A DNA stretch of 64,000 bases from assembly GCA_014058105.1 (NCBI GenBank), contig JACGCM010001798.1, forward strand, positions 3,130,488 to 3,194,487, read 5' to 3'. The DNA comes from Kingdonia uniflora (taxonomy: Eukaryota > Streptophyta > Magnoliopsida > Ranunculales > Circaeasteraceae). The translations under genes and the position numbers were made by a program. Below the pieces are notes generated by a model. The model searched no databases. It was not told the DNA's origin and saw only the letters and a list, made by a program, of their open reading frames with translations. Below, one piece after another: positions 35,340-47,294 of the stretch; position 1 is the stretch's first letter; each line of letters starts with the position of its first letter.

Positions 35340-37342
35340 ACCATAAATGGAGGATCCAATTTTTTATCAGCGGCTACAACTGGTTCAGTTGGCGTAGTAG
35401 ATACATTAGCTAGACCAGTAGTATCAGCTACCACTTCGTCTTCTACATCCGAAGGAAAGACTATCTCATTGTATTTACCAATTTAGCCCAGCTCTACATC
35501 AGCAACAGTCAACCCAAAACTATAAAAAGATTGGACAAAGTAATCTTTTTCCACCCGCAATACATCACATGCTCGTGACATAACCTTATCATGCTCGGAC
35601 AGCTCTGTATACCACTCTTTAGTAGCCTTTGTATCTTCCACCCTCTTCTATTTCTCTATCTCGAGCTTAGCTTTGAACTCCTTCATTCGAGCCATTTAAG
35701 CATCCAACCTACGAGTAAGACCTCTAAACTTCTGGCTCCTCTTCTCAATGAACTTCGTCGCCCCCTTCATCAGCATCGAGAGTTGTCAAAATCATAAGTT
35801 TAGAACAACAGATCATATTCCAAATAGAACACATCAAAGATTTCAGTACATAATGCATAAGTATGTTCTTGATAAACCTTATCGAGCTGCTGTGAATTAG
35901 CCCCCACCATTGTGCAATATTGTTGCTCGAGTTTTCTCATCTTGGCTGCAGCTTTGGCATTAGTATGATTACTTTCTTCACCTTCATGCCGCTTCCTTTT
36001 AAAGCAAACCCGAATCTGTAGGAGCGACCTCACTCACCACCTGCTCCTCCACTACGTCCCTAGTAGCAGGCTTAACGACCTCTTTCTCTGGGACTACCCC
36101 GACAGTAGACACGGGAGCTTCCGGAGCCAACTTTCTCGACCCCCGCATCGCCTGTTTCACGTTTGTATTTTCTGGTACAGGCAGAGGAAGACTAATGACA
36201 TCATCTATAAAAAAACGGGCCTTCTTCTTTTTAGCCATAACTCGATTCTCATGAGCTCATTGAACTTTGGGCACTATGGAGTCTACCCACTTATCCCTCC
36301 GGATACCTAACTCACCCAGTATCTACTTTAACTCGACCTGCTCAAGAGCTACACAGTCGAACAAGCTGGCATTATCAAGCAGCGATGTCAGATTGGGACC
36401 TGACAAACAAGAAACAAAACAATGTTTAGCAACTCGAAGATACGCTGATGGTTGGTCAAAGTTGTCAAATGTTACTTACTCGGATTATAATATTTATGGC
36501 TCAGGACGAGCGTTGGTTCATCTAAAACTTGCATACAGTTACCCCTTACCCATACAAGGTGATCATTCCATGGTATTCCTGCAGATTCAAAGTCAAAAAA
36601 TTTTGGCCTAGAAGAATCACTGTACAGGTAACCACTATTACGACCTTTGACGAACTTCTATTTATAAAATTTTAGTACATCCCCAGCCTCAAACTGCTTA
36701 ACAGTCCCTTATCTTTTCCATTTTTCATTCAATGCCTCACACGCCCTCATCATTTCATATACATTCCCATTTAATTGGGCAGGGCAGCACTATAAAGTAT
36801 TCATGGCCCCTTTCTGAAAGAAGGTCAGAGGGATCCAGAGGCCATAAATGACCTGATTTAGATAGCAGAAAACCCCATCATTCAGAACTTCCATCCCCGC
36901 ACCATTATAGTACAAAATATTTACATCAGCGTGAATACCTTTTTCTTTTTTCCACTTATCCAGGCAAGGAACCTTGTAGTATACCACTTCCTCACCTTTC
37001 CCTGCCACATAGGCCCTAAACCACCACCTTGGTCCATCATATAGTTTCCCCACTCTCCTCGTAATTTCCTTTTATTTTTGAGAAATTCTTTCCCTACATC
37101 TGCACCATCAGGGTATACAAAAAATAATGTATCTTTCACCTTTATATCCTCTCCCTCTAGACTTTACTGAGTCCCCCAGCCTCTGTACCTACAGTAACTT
37201 CTATCGCATCTGCAGTCTCTTCCATTACATTATAATCGCCATCCCTCCCCGACGATGATGTTTCCTCAAAACTCGATGATACTACAGATTTACTCATGGG
37301 ATTTATGGGTTTTAAACGCATACTGAACCTAAAGATACACAC
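35340..37342 (-). pseudogene. Antisense ORF region 1, putative gypsy-type transposon protein
   Basis: Minus-strand pieces in order: a Ser-rich start (37157-37342), GPRWWFRAYVAGKGEEVVYY with YNGAGMEVLNDGV (36790-37053), MAKKKKARFFIDDVISLPLP (35999-36238), KRKRHEGEESNHTNAKAAAK (35800-36033), then charged coiled coil and a closing VEDEVVADTTG near 35440. The order (W-rich globular domain, basic Ser/Pro linker, coiled coil, acidic end) fits the plant 'putative gypsy type transposon' protein family found antisense in Tat elements. It is interrupted by several stops. Confidence 0.6.
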
Positions 37343-40290
37343 AATATTTTATTATTGTCTCCATATTATAGGCTACACATTACACACAGTAGAAATAACC
37401 CCACCCATACTTTTACCCAGTCAAAACATTTACTTTCAAACTTTCTCAAAACAAAAGTAAATCATTTTTCAACTTTCCCTCTTCTTCTCCAAAAAAAGTA
37501 ATTTTCTCTCTCTACATTTTGTTGCATACCTAAAACTTGGGTATAACTAAAAAGCTGCAGATAATTACTACTCCCCTATCCCACACATTCTCAACTTTTG
37601 ATATCCCCAAATTACTTTCATACAACAACAATATACATTCCAAAACATATACAGATTACAAGATGCAAAAACAAAATAGAATAACAACTCACTAACCTAT
37701 ACTCAAAGATCCACAATCTTCTGCTTTCCCTACATGCTTCACCAAGATTAAATGCTCCCGGTGTTTCTCTGACAGAATTCTATCACCAAATGAAGCTTTC
37801 CCTATCAACTCACACTCATAACTCAAACATTTCCTTTCTCTGGAGATATATATAGGTAACACCACTTTTTTTCTCTATAACTGTAGATAATTTATGAGGG
37901 AGAAAGATACGAGTTTTTATACCTTCCCGCAGTTTATGAAACACTGGCTCCTTCAGACACGTGTCAATCACCCCTCCTATCTCTACAGGTACGTCAATTT
38001 GCCTCACAACATCATCATGACTTTTATGATAATGTCTACTGACATCACGTCTATCTCTATTGTTTGCCATTTAAAAAAATTGCCCCTCTTTCCCAATTTA
38101 GTATACACAGCCAATCACTTTACTTTTGTACAAGATTATACTATAATATATGTCATTCCTAAAATCGCTCAATATTCAAATTTAAAATTATCTATACAAT
38201 TGTTAAAATCAAACAACTGTAATCCATAATATATGTACCTCGATCTTATTCATTTCAGTTCTTAAATTTAATCTACCTCATTCTATATTTAACAGATAAC
38301 AAAAACAGATTACTGCATACAAATTACTTATTAATTTCAAACTCTCATAATTTAAAGTTTACAGTCACATATAATTACATTTAAAGCAGCATGGATGATT
38401 CACCACACCACATGGTATTATCTCCTCTCCTGCTGCTCTCTCATCTTCTTCAGCCAGCTTGTCCTGTGCAATCTCTTGAACAACTTCTTCTTGTAAAGTT
38501 ACATCCAAAAGTAACTCACGGAACACGTCACACTAGAAAAAACGGTTATACTCTGTACGCCTGCCTTCATCATCTAAGCCACCCTGCTTCAACGACCATT
38601 CCGGTAAAATGACATCATAAGGCAACTGACAAAAATATCGTTCACATAGTTCAGCAACCTTGATATGTAACCTACCTTCCACTGCATGTCGAACACGCTG
38701 AGAATGCGTCCTCACCATGGTTACTTACAATACCTCTACAACAACTTGTCCCTTCAAAAGATACATGGCATACTAGACAAAGATCACTACTTTATATAGA
38801 GACCAGGAAGATCTATAAAAATCTAAATTGCCCCACAGATTTTGCTAAAAAATATATTGCGCAAAATTTTGGAAACACGAATATCAGCAGATGCCAGAAA
38901 ATATTGTGACAGGTTATACTTTCCATGTTATGAAATATCTCCTCAGATTTTATTTGCACAGACATAAAGATTGCAACATACAATCAAGTATGTCCAGCGA
39001 TAGCACCTACAGACAGATATAAGTTACTTCCATATAGCAAGACATTTTTTGGTTAGTTTGAATTAGTAGCTTATACACATATACATGCCCTTACAACCAC
39101 CTAATCATCTTAAGACAACTGTTTGCTTTCACCAAATGACCTATTTACATTTTCTAACTTTTCTACTTTTTAACCTCCATCTCCATTACCTTTACTGATG
39201 CATATCCTTACAGTTCGATTTGTCCAGTAATACTCCATAATAAAACGCTCCTCACACCTACATATTTAAAGACTTCTATTCCTTCTATTACATTTTTTTT
39301 ATCCACAGTTCAAATTATTATTTCTCAATACCAACCAAACCAATTCGCACAGAAAGCTATACATAAAAATTGCGAAAGTTCGAGACACAGCTTAAAGAGG
39401 ATATAAACAGCTACATTTCATTAGTTCGAATCTTTCTTACGAAATACTTTACAGATAACTGTTGTTCCAGACAATTTACAAATTACATTACAAATTAAAT
39501 CAAATCACCGTCCGACATACTTTTCAACAGTTACTGAGGAGGAAGATGCAAAATTGAAGCAACTTCCAAACTCTGATCCCATGCATGAATGGTCCAGGAA
39601 GCCCTGGAACTGGAAATTACTGAAGGAGTTACGGCACCGGCATAAGAATCTTCTTCATGGCCAAAATCTATGGTCCATGAAAGAAAAACTTCTCCACCAC
39701 CGTCCCTTCTACCATAACCCCCACCACCCCGCATGACAAAGAAGGAAGAAGGGTCATATTTCTTATACAAGACCCACTAACCAGCAGGGTACCGATGAGA
39801 CTCCTTCGAACGAACGTCTACCACTTCATCTTCAGCTGTAATAGCTTCCCCCGCCAGCAGTCGCAGCCCATTTCGGTACTCCCTCTCCGATATCAGCAGA
39901 TATTAGAAATGTACCATCTGGAAATGGTCGTCATCTACCTCCAACACCTCCTCATAGGATATCCTATAAAAGGTAGGGGACACCGCAATTGGCGTTTACA
40001 AGTACAAGGGTTGGTGACCAAAATTCAAGAGGAATGCTTGGTTCATCACACACCAATCAGAGTGTTTCTTATACTATAGTTAGCATTAAAGATGACTCTC
40101 AAAATTCCAAATGCCAGGAAGATTTCCCATGCAGCAAAATTGACTAGAACCATTGGTTCTAGAAAACCCAAAAGCCGCAAGCAGGTATTCATGAAGATGC
40201 TTCAGAAATAATTCTCAGGTATTAATTACAGTATTAATGAAGCTTCTCAACCAACATCACTCACCCAAAATGAACCTCGTACTATTGGTT
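37343..40290. other. 3' untranslated region of the gypsy element
   Basis: Non-pol sequence with short antisense ORFs (37816-38070, 38533-38718, 39531-39770) that I do not recognise. C-rich on the plus strand. Confidence 0.45.
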
Positions 40291-40303
40291 GAGAGGGGGC
40301 GGT
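40291..40303 (+). other. Polypurine tract of the gypsy element
   Basis: GAGAGGGGGCGGT immediately precedes the 3' LTR. It is the expected priming site for plus-strand DNA. Confidence 0.75.
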
Positions 40304-40876
40304 TGTAGTAGCTTATTCTGCATCTCGGACTCATGTTTCATCTTCGACCATCATGCGACCACTCGACCTCATCAACATACACGTGGCACAGTGTATGACA
40401 CATTATAGTTATAGAGTTCTAATAGTCACTTTTGACCTCTACATCAATAGTTCGAGCCAACAAACGCACAACCATTAATGAAGCCGTTATAGAACAGTAA
40501 AATCAGACTGTTACACAATCAGATTAAAGATTATCAAATATACATTGTAACGTCCATTATTAAGGATAATAATGGTCGTCAAACGGTCATATTATAAGAC
40601 ATATAAATAAAACCAGAGAATTCCAGATGAAGGACGAATGAATGCTCACTAGACATTCTATACAGAACTATTCAGAGATTCCATTGTAATACTTAGAAAT
40701 CCTCAATAAAATATCTCTCTCTCTCTTTCTAAATCTTCAAAAGAGGTCGTGGCTTTTAAACTATTTAAAGATTTTCTACGCTAAACTTTGTGTTAATTGT
40801 TACTCTTTTTCTATTAGTCGTTCTGAATATCCTTGGTGTAAAGACTAAGTTCGGTTTATAAAATTAAGCTATTACA
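40304..40876 (+). repeat. 3' LTR of the gypsy element, 573 bp
   Basis: It starts TGTAGTAGCTTATTCTGC and ends ATTAAGCTATTACA, and is nearly collinear with the 5' LTR. The right-hand target duplication GCTGG lies at 40877-40881. Confidence 0.9.
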
Positions 40877-41260
40877 GCTGGGCTTTTAATTTTTAATTTA
40901 AGAAAGACAATTAGTAGTTTAGTGTGCAATTTATAGGATTTGGGCTTCTTCTGTTTTGAATTACTTTCATTGATTTTTTATTTATTTATGGGAGTGTTAA
41001 TGTGATCTTGGTATAAGTTCCCTAGGTTTATGAGGGTTTGGGGTTTCTCATTATTAAATCATCTTTTGAGGTATTTTAAGTGTTAAAGACTTAAATATTT
41101 TTCTTCAATATTTGTTGTTGTGTTTAGCTGAAATTTAATGTTATTTTGGATATAATTTGAAAGGGATGGTGTCTTTCTAGGGTCTAGGCTGTCTATGTGT
41201 CTGGGAAGTACTACAGAGTGATGTTTAGGTCTTAATTTGTATTTTATCATAAAATGAACC
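40877..41260 (+). other. Sequence before a second LTR element's 3' LTR
   Basis: AT-rich and non-coding. It probably represents the 3' untranslated part of the element whose purine tract follows, although the element's body is missing. Confidence 0.35.
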
Positions 41261-41834
41261 AAAGGGGGAGATTGAAAGGTTTTGGTTTGTCTCATTTCGT
41301 GTTTATCGAGTCCCGTGGTTATCTCGGTCAAAAACGGTGACAGAATTAAGACCGTCAAATAAGTCTTTTACAACCAACGGCTAAGAAGGTAAGTTGGTAA
41401 GAAGAACTCTAATAAAGGAAAAGCCAAATCATTTTACTTGTCTTTCATTTTAATAAAGGCCATTAAGCTTTTTCGTTCAAACGAGTTTTTTGCTCCTTCG
41501 AACGACTGTTGAGATAAAACACCATTTTTAAGTTGCATCTTTTTAAAGGCCTATTGGGGTATCTCGTTCGAACGACTTTCGGTTTCGTTTGAATGAGTTA
41601 TAAGGAAAACTAACGAGTTTCAAGCTGCATCTTTTTAAAGGCTTATTTAAGTATCTCGTTCGAATGATTTTCGGTTTCATTCAAAACGAGTCTCAGGAAA
41701 AACTATTTTCATATTTAAGCAACCCTTAGTTTGTTTTTCCAACCACCAAGTTTTTTAGAAAATGGTTTATTAAGAACTTTTATCTTTTATCAGGGAGACT
41801 AATGAAGATCAACCAAAACACCAAGCTTTCCTGC

Positions 41835-42595
41835 ATAGCTCATAAGAACTATAGGCCTCGGGTTTTTGTTTTAACCAATAGTGTGGTCTATAGTACGGTC
41901 GGTCGGGCGAGATCAATTCAATAGTGAAATCGGGTAGCAATATCACTCTAACTCTTTTCTTTTGATAAATCCTAAACAACAAAAAATAACTCTAATGGCT
42001 TTAAAACCTTCGGCTTTCACAAAAGGTAATAGGTACAATAGCGATGAGATGGCTTTCGCAGGCTAGGTCTAGTGGTTATGTGGCTAGGTCTAGTGGTTCT
42101 GTCTATAGCTATAGTAACGATTCACTAGGACCCAATCCAGCAAGGTAGATTAGAATGCGCGTACGCAAGTTTCGCTTTTTTTAAGGTCTGGTCTTGAGTT
42201 TCTTCAGAGTGGGTTTGCTTTTCCTTAGTTTGTTATTAACTAGGGCCAGCCCAATCCTAGGTTAGCTACAGCGTTGGCTTACCACCTATCGTTAGTTGTT
42301 ATATTAGGGAGGCCCAAAAAGGGGCTATTGGCTAGGGCGTCGTGTGAATGGCTCTCATTTTTTTTAAACAAAAGAAAGAAGAAAGAAGCTACCGTTGGCC
42401 CCAGTCTCCTTTTAAACAATAGAAAATCATAACGATCGCCTATGCATAGATTAGCTGTCCCTGGATAAAAAACACATCGTCTATCCGTTGAGATCTTCGC
42501 TTTGCCAGGTTCTTCTTTGAGATCTTCGCTTTTGCTTTTCTATCGCTCGCACCTTGAATCACCGTGTGGCCCTTTTTAAACTCATTACTTGATCC
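41835..42595. other. Possible organelle-derived insert
   Basis: Base composition is more balanced than the neighbours. The text (for example GGAGGCCCAAAAAGGGGC, GCGCGTACGCAAGTTTCGC, and the twice-repeated GGCTAGGTCTAGTGGTT) has the look of plant mitochondrial intergenic DNA. No mitochondrial gene was recognised, so this is an impression only. Confidence 0.25.
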
Positions 42596-42800
42596 AGGAT
42601 GATCTAGGAAAGAAAAGAGTGTTTTATTTCAAATTTGACCAAAGTCGTTCGAACGAGATTTGGAGTTGTTCGAACGACTTTAGGTCTGTTTGAATAGACT
42701 TTTGAAATTGTTCGAATAAGCATGGTTTTGAGGTATTTTATTCGAATAAATTATGGTCTGTTCGAATACACTTTTCTGTTCGAACAGAGGCGTGATTTGT

Positions 42801-43547
42801 TGAGAATAAAAATAGCTAATCTTTCTTCTACGATAAGAACGATACGTGGAATATGCCAATCAACCAGACTAAGAAATAGAGAACAATAAATAACACAAGG
42901 TTTCCCAGAGGAGGGAAGTGTAAAACCTTTAAAACCACTCCCCGAACAATCTAATATGTTAATTAAACGGATTACAACGATCTCTCCAAGCTTCTCAAGC
43001 TTTAATGGAGTCTCTTAAATTCTTGGTCTAGAATTAAACTCACAAAGAAAAGATTGGCTAACAAAATAACCTAAGTTCTTTTTATATACAAGAAGACTAA
43101 ATACATGTAGAATGGATCTTGAGGCAGAACTCAACGTCTCAGAAGAAGACTCAATATGGCAACCAAGAAAATTTCGTTCGAACGAAATCTAATCTCGCTC
43201 GAACGAGTTCTTCGGTCTTTGAAAGAAAATGTAAAATCTTACAATCTCGTTCGAACGTGCTCCAATCTCGTTCGAACGACTTCGACCTATTTTGAACTCT
43301 TCTTCAGCAACTCGAACAGAACCAGCTTGAGTTTTTAGGCAACATAACCAGTTAGAACTCCAGGTAACTTAACCAGTTTAAATCTTCAGGATACTTGACC
43401 AGCTCGAACTTCTGTCGATCTTAACCAGTTCGAATCTGAACATTGAAAATCTCATTTTGCAATCCATTTTAATCCGTCTTCAATCCTTGAACTGAAACAA
43501 CTCAAACTAAAATGACCTTAAACATAATTCGAGTTCATACCTTAACA
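42801..43547 (-). repeat. Solo LTR of a copia element related to the 8846-13877 element
   Basis: It starts TGAGAATAAAAATAGC and ends GAGTTCATACCTTAACA. It shares GGAGGGAAGTG, CTTCTCAAGCTTTAATGGAG, AATTAAACTCACAAAG and the TCGTTCGAACGA boxes with the LTRs at 8846 and 13392. It is 747 bp, longer than the 537-bp copy. No internal region or clear target duplication is adjacent. Confidence 0.7.
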
Positions 43548-43833
43548 CGATTCAGCCTATTTCTTTAGGCGTTTAAAGACATATTTATCTTATTTTATAA
43601 CTAGGAACTTCTAACCCTATAAAAGGGGCAAGGATAGGCAAGATTAGAGATCTTAGATGTTAGATTAATCAAAGTTCTGAAAGAGAAACTTAAGGCTTGA
43701 GAGTAATTCCATTGTAATTAATTTATATTAAGCAATTAAAGTTCTAAAAGGGATTTTCCCAACTAATTGGTGTTTTATTCGTGCAATAATTTGTTTTAAA
43801 GTTTCTCTATTCGTATTATGGATTACTACTACA

Positions 43834-44111
43834 GGCATTACCATCGATAAGTAAATCAGTATGATCCTTATCGCCTGCCCACGCTTTGCTCGTCCTCTCG
43901 ACGTATGCGATTCTTACTTAGTCACCCTATATGATTATAGTATGCTTTATGAGACCATAGCATGTGACACGAAAGTACCGCTTAAAATGACAGAATAATA
44001 AGCAGTCCACCTAGAAGAGTGACTCGCTCCTCCGTGTTGTCACACAAGATAAGCGTGCCACCCTCAGCCCTATGTTGGCCGGGCGAATCAAAGTTCTCTT
44101 CCGGCCAACTG
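43834..44111. other. Flank of the copia element at 44112, no gene seen
   Basis: More balanced base composition than surrounding DNA. It continues after the element at 47295 (left ...CGGCCAACTG, right TCCACCCAGAG...). It may be organelle-like; no gene was recognised. Confidence 0.3.
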
Positions 44112-44478
44112 TGTTGGAATAAAGTACTATCAGTTATGATCAATAACTTAACATACAGTAAAGATTATACTAACCTATTTTCCTGCTATCTGTTTAATCA
44201 CCTGTTCTTGAGTGGAGTCTTCCCTTAGATTGGCTGCAGACCTCAATGGGATGGTTTATGTACTATAGCCTCTAAGAGGGACTTCCTCTCTATTTAACCT
44301 GATAGGGTTAGAGTGGTCTTCCCATTATACCCTCAAACCTTAATAAAGAGTAATACTAGGTCTCACCTACCTTAACTTGGTGTAACAATTGGGCACAGCC
44401 AATAATACTTATATGACTTATTAACATGTGTGCTCGTGAACCTGAAGAGTAGTGCCGGTATAGATAGAAAATCCAACA
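44112..44478 (-). repeat. 3' LTR of the short copia element
   Basis: 367 bp, with inverted ends TGTTGGA / TCCAACA. It is aligned throughout with 46924-47289, sharing CCTGTTCTTGAGTGGAGTCT and AACAATTGGGCACA. Confidence 0.9.
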
Positions 44479-44899
44479 ATCTCCCACCCGGCGCTAACTC
44501 AATTTTAAGAAAAATATTTGTTAGCCTGATTCACGGTATTTTATGAAAAGCAGATGGCCATCCTTTGTTTTTTAAAACCACACATGATAATTTGTCGAAG
44601 GCAATGTTACATCAAACTTGACTGTCACTCTATGACTATAAAGATGACTAACACGGTTCACAGACAAATTTTGGTCAGGCCTTTGGGTACATGCCTAATT
44701 CATATCGTGGACATCAGGCTAGCAACCTCAATAGCTTTTAAGTGTAATTTCTTTACTGGTGGAGTTTAGTGTGTGAATGGCAAATGTACACCTTAATGAT
44801 GTGCTAGTACATTTCCATTAGTATCCTGCAATATGTGTTTACTAGACACATGTTATTTCAATACTTAGACATACCGTCATGCGAAGACCATCGCTCATA

Positions 44900-46568
44900 C
44901 TGAAATGAAGGCCAAAGGATATGGTGCCTACCCATATCCAACCCAAGTACACTTGAGAAACCTTTCAGTATTCTCTATAAGCACTTGATACTTAGACAAC
45001 CGCCATGTGATAAAATCACTCGTATCCAAAACTTTATTGTAATTGCATAATTTAAACCGAATATGTGCATATATAATAACGGATCTAAATATAATAGCAG
45101 CTAAATAATCAACATCAAATCTGAATGTCGACAAAATAATAATCGGGAATAACTCTCACATGGATAAAGAATCCTAGTGCAGTAACAGTAAATAAATCAA
45201 TAACTACTCCCACATAAAATGGCGATCCTCAAGGAGACTCGAGTAATCCCATATGTGTAACATGTCCCCTGAAAGCTGGTATCGAAAATCCCTTAGTAAG
45301 CGGATCAGCAATCATCTCCAATGTCGACAAATGAGTAATCTTTATAATATGTTGTTATACTTTATCAATGACAACGTGATACTTAATGTCAATATTCCTG
45401 TTATCCATAGTCACGTTATCATTCTTAACATACTTGACGACTGCCTCATTATAGCAAAATATTCACAATGGTCTAGAAATTGAATCAACAACCTTCAGCT
45501 CATAAATAAACTGCTTGAGCCATACAGCCTGTCGGGAAGCCTCATAACAAGCTACATACTCTGCCTCCATAGTCGAGGAAGCTACAAGAGATTGTTTGAC
45601 ACTTCTCCACGAGATAACGCAATGAGCAAGCATAAAAACATAACCAGAAGTAGACATTTTTGTTATATCAGTCTCTTGCAAAATTTGAGTCAGATTAGCA
45701 CAAAATAATGAGCTCATCTGATCTCCTATAAACCAATTTGTGGTCTATAGTCATCTTCAAATAGCGAAGAACTTTCTTGGCTGCCTGTCAGTGAATAATA
45801 TAAAGGTTTTGTTGGTACCTTCCTAACACCCCAACAACAAAATTAATGTCGAGTCTCATACATATCATGTCATACATGAGGCTACCAACTACTGAAACAT
45901 ACTCCTTAGCGATATCTGTAGAAACTATTATGTGTCGCATCGTCTTCCTGAAGATATTTCCCTTCACAACAGGGACTTTGCCTGTTATGCAATCCTGCAT
46001 GACATACCTCAATCTTGATGCCAAAAGCATAACTTGCATCTACCATATTCTTCATATCAAAATGCTGAGATAAGAAGGCTTTCGTCTCCTAAATAAAACC
46101 ATAAATATAAAATGTCTCCTACTCTTATTGACATATATACAATGATCTATTTACATTCAACTACCTTAGATCTTTTAAGTAAATGTGTTAACTCTCACAC
46201 AGAGTTATGAGACATAAAATTCATCTCCTCTGTCATGGCATTACGCCATTTTATGTGGGAGTAGTTATTGATTTATTTACTGTTACTGCACTAGGATTCT
46301 TTATCTATGTGGGAGTTATTCCCGATTATTATTTAGTCGACATTCAGATTCGGTGTTGATAATTTAGCTGCTATTATATTTGGATATGTTATTATATGTA
46401 CACATATTCAGTTTAAATTATGCAATTGCAATAAAGTTTTTGATACGAGTAATTTTATCATATGACGGTTGTCTAAGTATCAAGTGCCAATAGAGAACAC
46501 TGAAAGATTTCTCAAGTTTGCTTAGGCTGGATATGGGTAGGCACCACATCTTTTGGCCTTCATTTTAA
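44900..46568. repeat. Inverted repeat of about 325 bp inside the short copia element
   Basis: The left arm 44900-45224 is repeated in reverse complement at 46244-46568. Examples: CCCACATAAAATGGCG at 45209-45224 against CGCCATTTTATGTGGG at 46244-46259, and TGAAATGAAGGCC at 44901 against GGCCTTCATTTTAA near 46555. Arms have scattered differences. The loop of about 1 kb contains the RT/RNase H remnant. Confidence 0.85.
45463..46039 (-). pseudogene. copia reverse transcriptase C-terminus and RNase H fragment
   Basis: Minus-strand segment 45788-46039 encodes SVVGSLMYDMICMRLDINFV, the end of the copia RT connection. Segment 45463-45717 encodes STSGYVFMLAHCVISWRSVK followed by SLVASSTMEAEYVACYEASR, the RNase H core. 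The segments are in different frames, and the sequence stops before the usual KHIDI block. Confidence 0.88.
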
Positions 46569-46923
46569 TACTTAGACAAACACCAGATTAAGGATATTCA
46601 CAGTAGCCGAACTCAGATCTGTGTTCCCCGAAGAACCGATGGAGAAATCGATGGAGAAACAGATCTCGATGAAGAAAATTTGTTTTTGTCTCTCTCGCGA
46701 TGCAATGGAGAAGGAGATCAGATGGAGAAACCCAAAAAGAAAATATGGAGTGATGGAGAGAGAGAGAGAGAGAGACTCGGTAATAAAAAACAATATTTTG
46801 TTGTGGTCTTCTCTCTTGTCTCTCTCGGGAACAGAAAATAATGTTAAAGTAAAATTAGAGAAAACAAGCTCTCTCAAGTCAAATTAATCATAGAGATAGA
46901 GTACCCTAGCGACTCATACCAAT

Positions 46924-47289
46924 TGTTAGAATAAAGTATTATCAGCTATGATCAATAACTTAACATACATTAAAGATTATATTAACATGTTTTCCTGCTC
47001 TCTGTTTAATCACCTGTTCTTGAGTGGAGTCTTCCCTTAGATTGGCTATAGACCTCAATGGGATGATTTTATGTACTGTAGCCTCTAAGAGGGACTTCCT
47101 CTCCATTTAAGCTGATAGGGTTAGAGGTCTTCCCATTTTACCCTCAAACCCTAATAAAGAGTAATACTAGGTCCCACCTACCTTAACTTGGTATAACAAT
47201 TGGGCACAACCAATAATACCTATACGAGTTATTAACATGTGTGCTCGTGAACCTGAAGAGTAGTACCGGTATAGATAGAAAATCTAATA
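46924..47289 (-). repeat. 5' LTR of the short copia element
   Basis: 366 bp, matching the left LTR. Its ends are TGTTAGA / TCTAATA, slightly decayed from the TGTTGGA / TCCAACA of the left copy. Confidence 0.88.
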
Positions 47290-47294
47290 AACTG

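Larger units (their letters stand above)
25445..40876 (+). mobile_element. Ty3/gypsy retrotransposon, Tat-type, 15.4 kb, decayed
   Basis: Paired LTRs (25445-26015 and 40304-40876) begin TGTAGT(G/A)GC and end CTATTACA. They are flanked by GTTGG on the left and GCTGG on the right, a 5-bp target duplication with one change. Inside, in order: tRNA-Asp-like primer site, gag, protease, reverse transcriptase, RNase H, a second RNase H-like domain, integrase, a 46-bp tandem array, a long non-pol region with antisense ORFs, and a purine tract. Protease-RT-RNase H-integrase order makes it gypsy; the second RNase H and long 3' region point to the Tat clade. Stops and frameshifts disable every domain. 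Confidence 0.9.
41261..43833 (+). mobile_element. 3' end of a copia-like element: purine tract plus long LTR with nested inserts
   Basis: AAAGGGGGAGAT (41261-41272) is a copia-type polypurine tract directly followed by TGAAAGGTTTTGG, a plausible LTR start. LTR-like parts are 41273-41830 (two diverged 108-bp blocks with ATCTCGTTCGAACGAC), 42600-42800 and 43548-43833. The last contains CCTATAAAAGGGGC, a leader, and ends TACTACTACA. Between them lie an organelle-like insert and a solo LTR. Coding parts are absent. Confidence 0.5.
44112..47289 (-). mobile_element. Short Ty1/copia element with perfect target duplication
   Basis: LTRs at 44112-44478 and 46924-47289 (about 367 bp) begin TGTTGGAATAAAG and end AGAAAATCCAACA, the right copy being slightly changed. 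AACTG occurs on both outer sides (44107-44111 and 47290-47294). Beside the left LTR the minus strand has the purine tract GGGTGGGAGAT; beside the right LTR it has ATTGGTATGAGTCGC as primer site. Only about 2.4 kb lies between, holding C-terminal reverse transcriptase and RNase H pieces, so the element is internally deleted. A 325-bp inverted repeat flanks the coding piece. Confidence 0.9.

Noticed and set aside
46572..46887. ORFs on both strands (101 and 88 codons)
   Set aside because: They lie in the leader of the short copia element and reflect GA-rich simple sequence; no domain.
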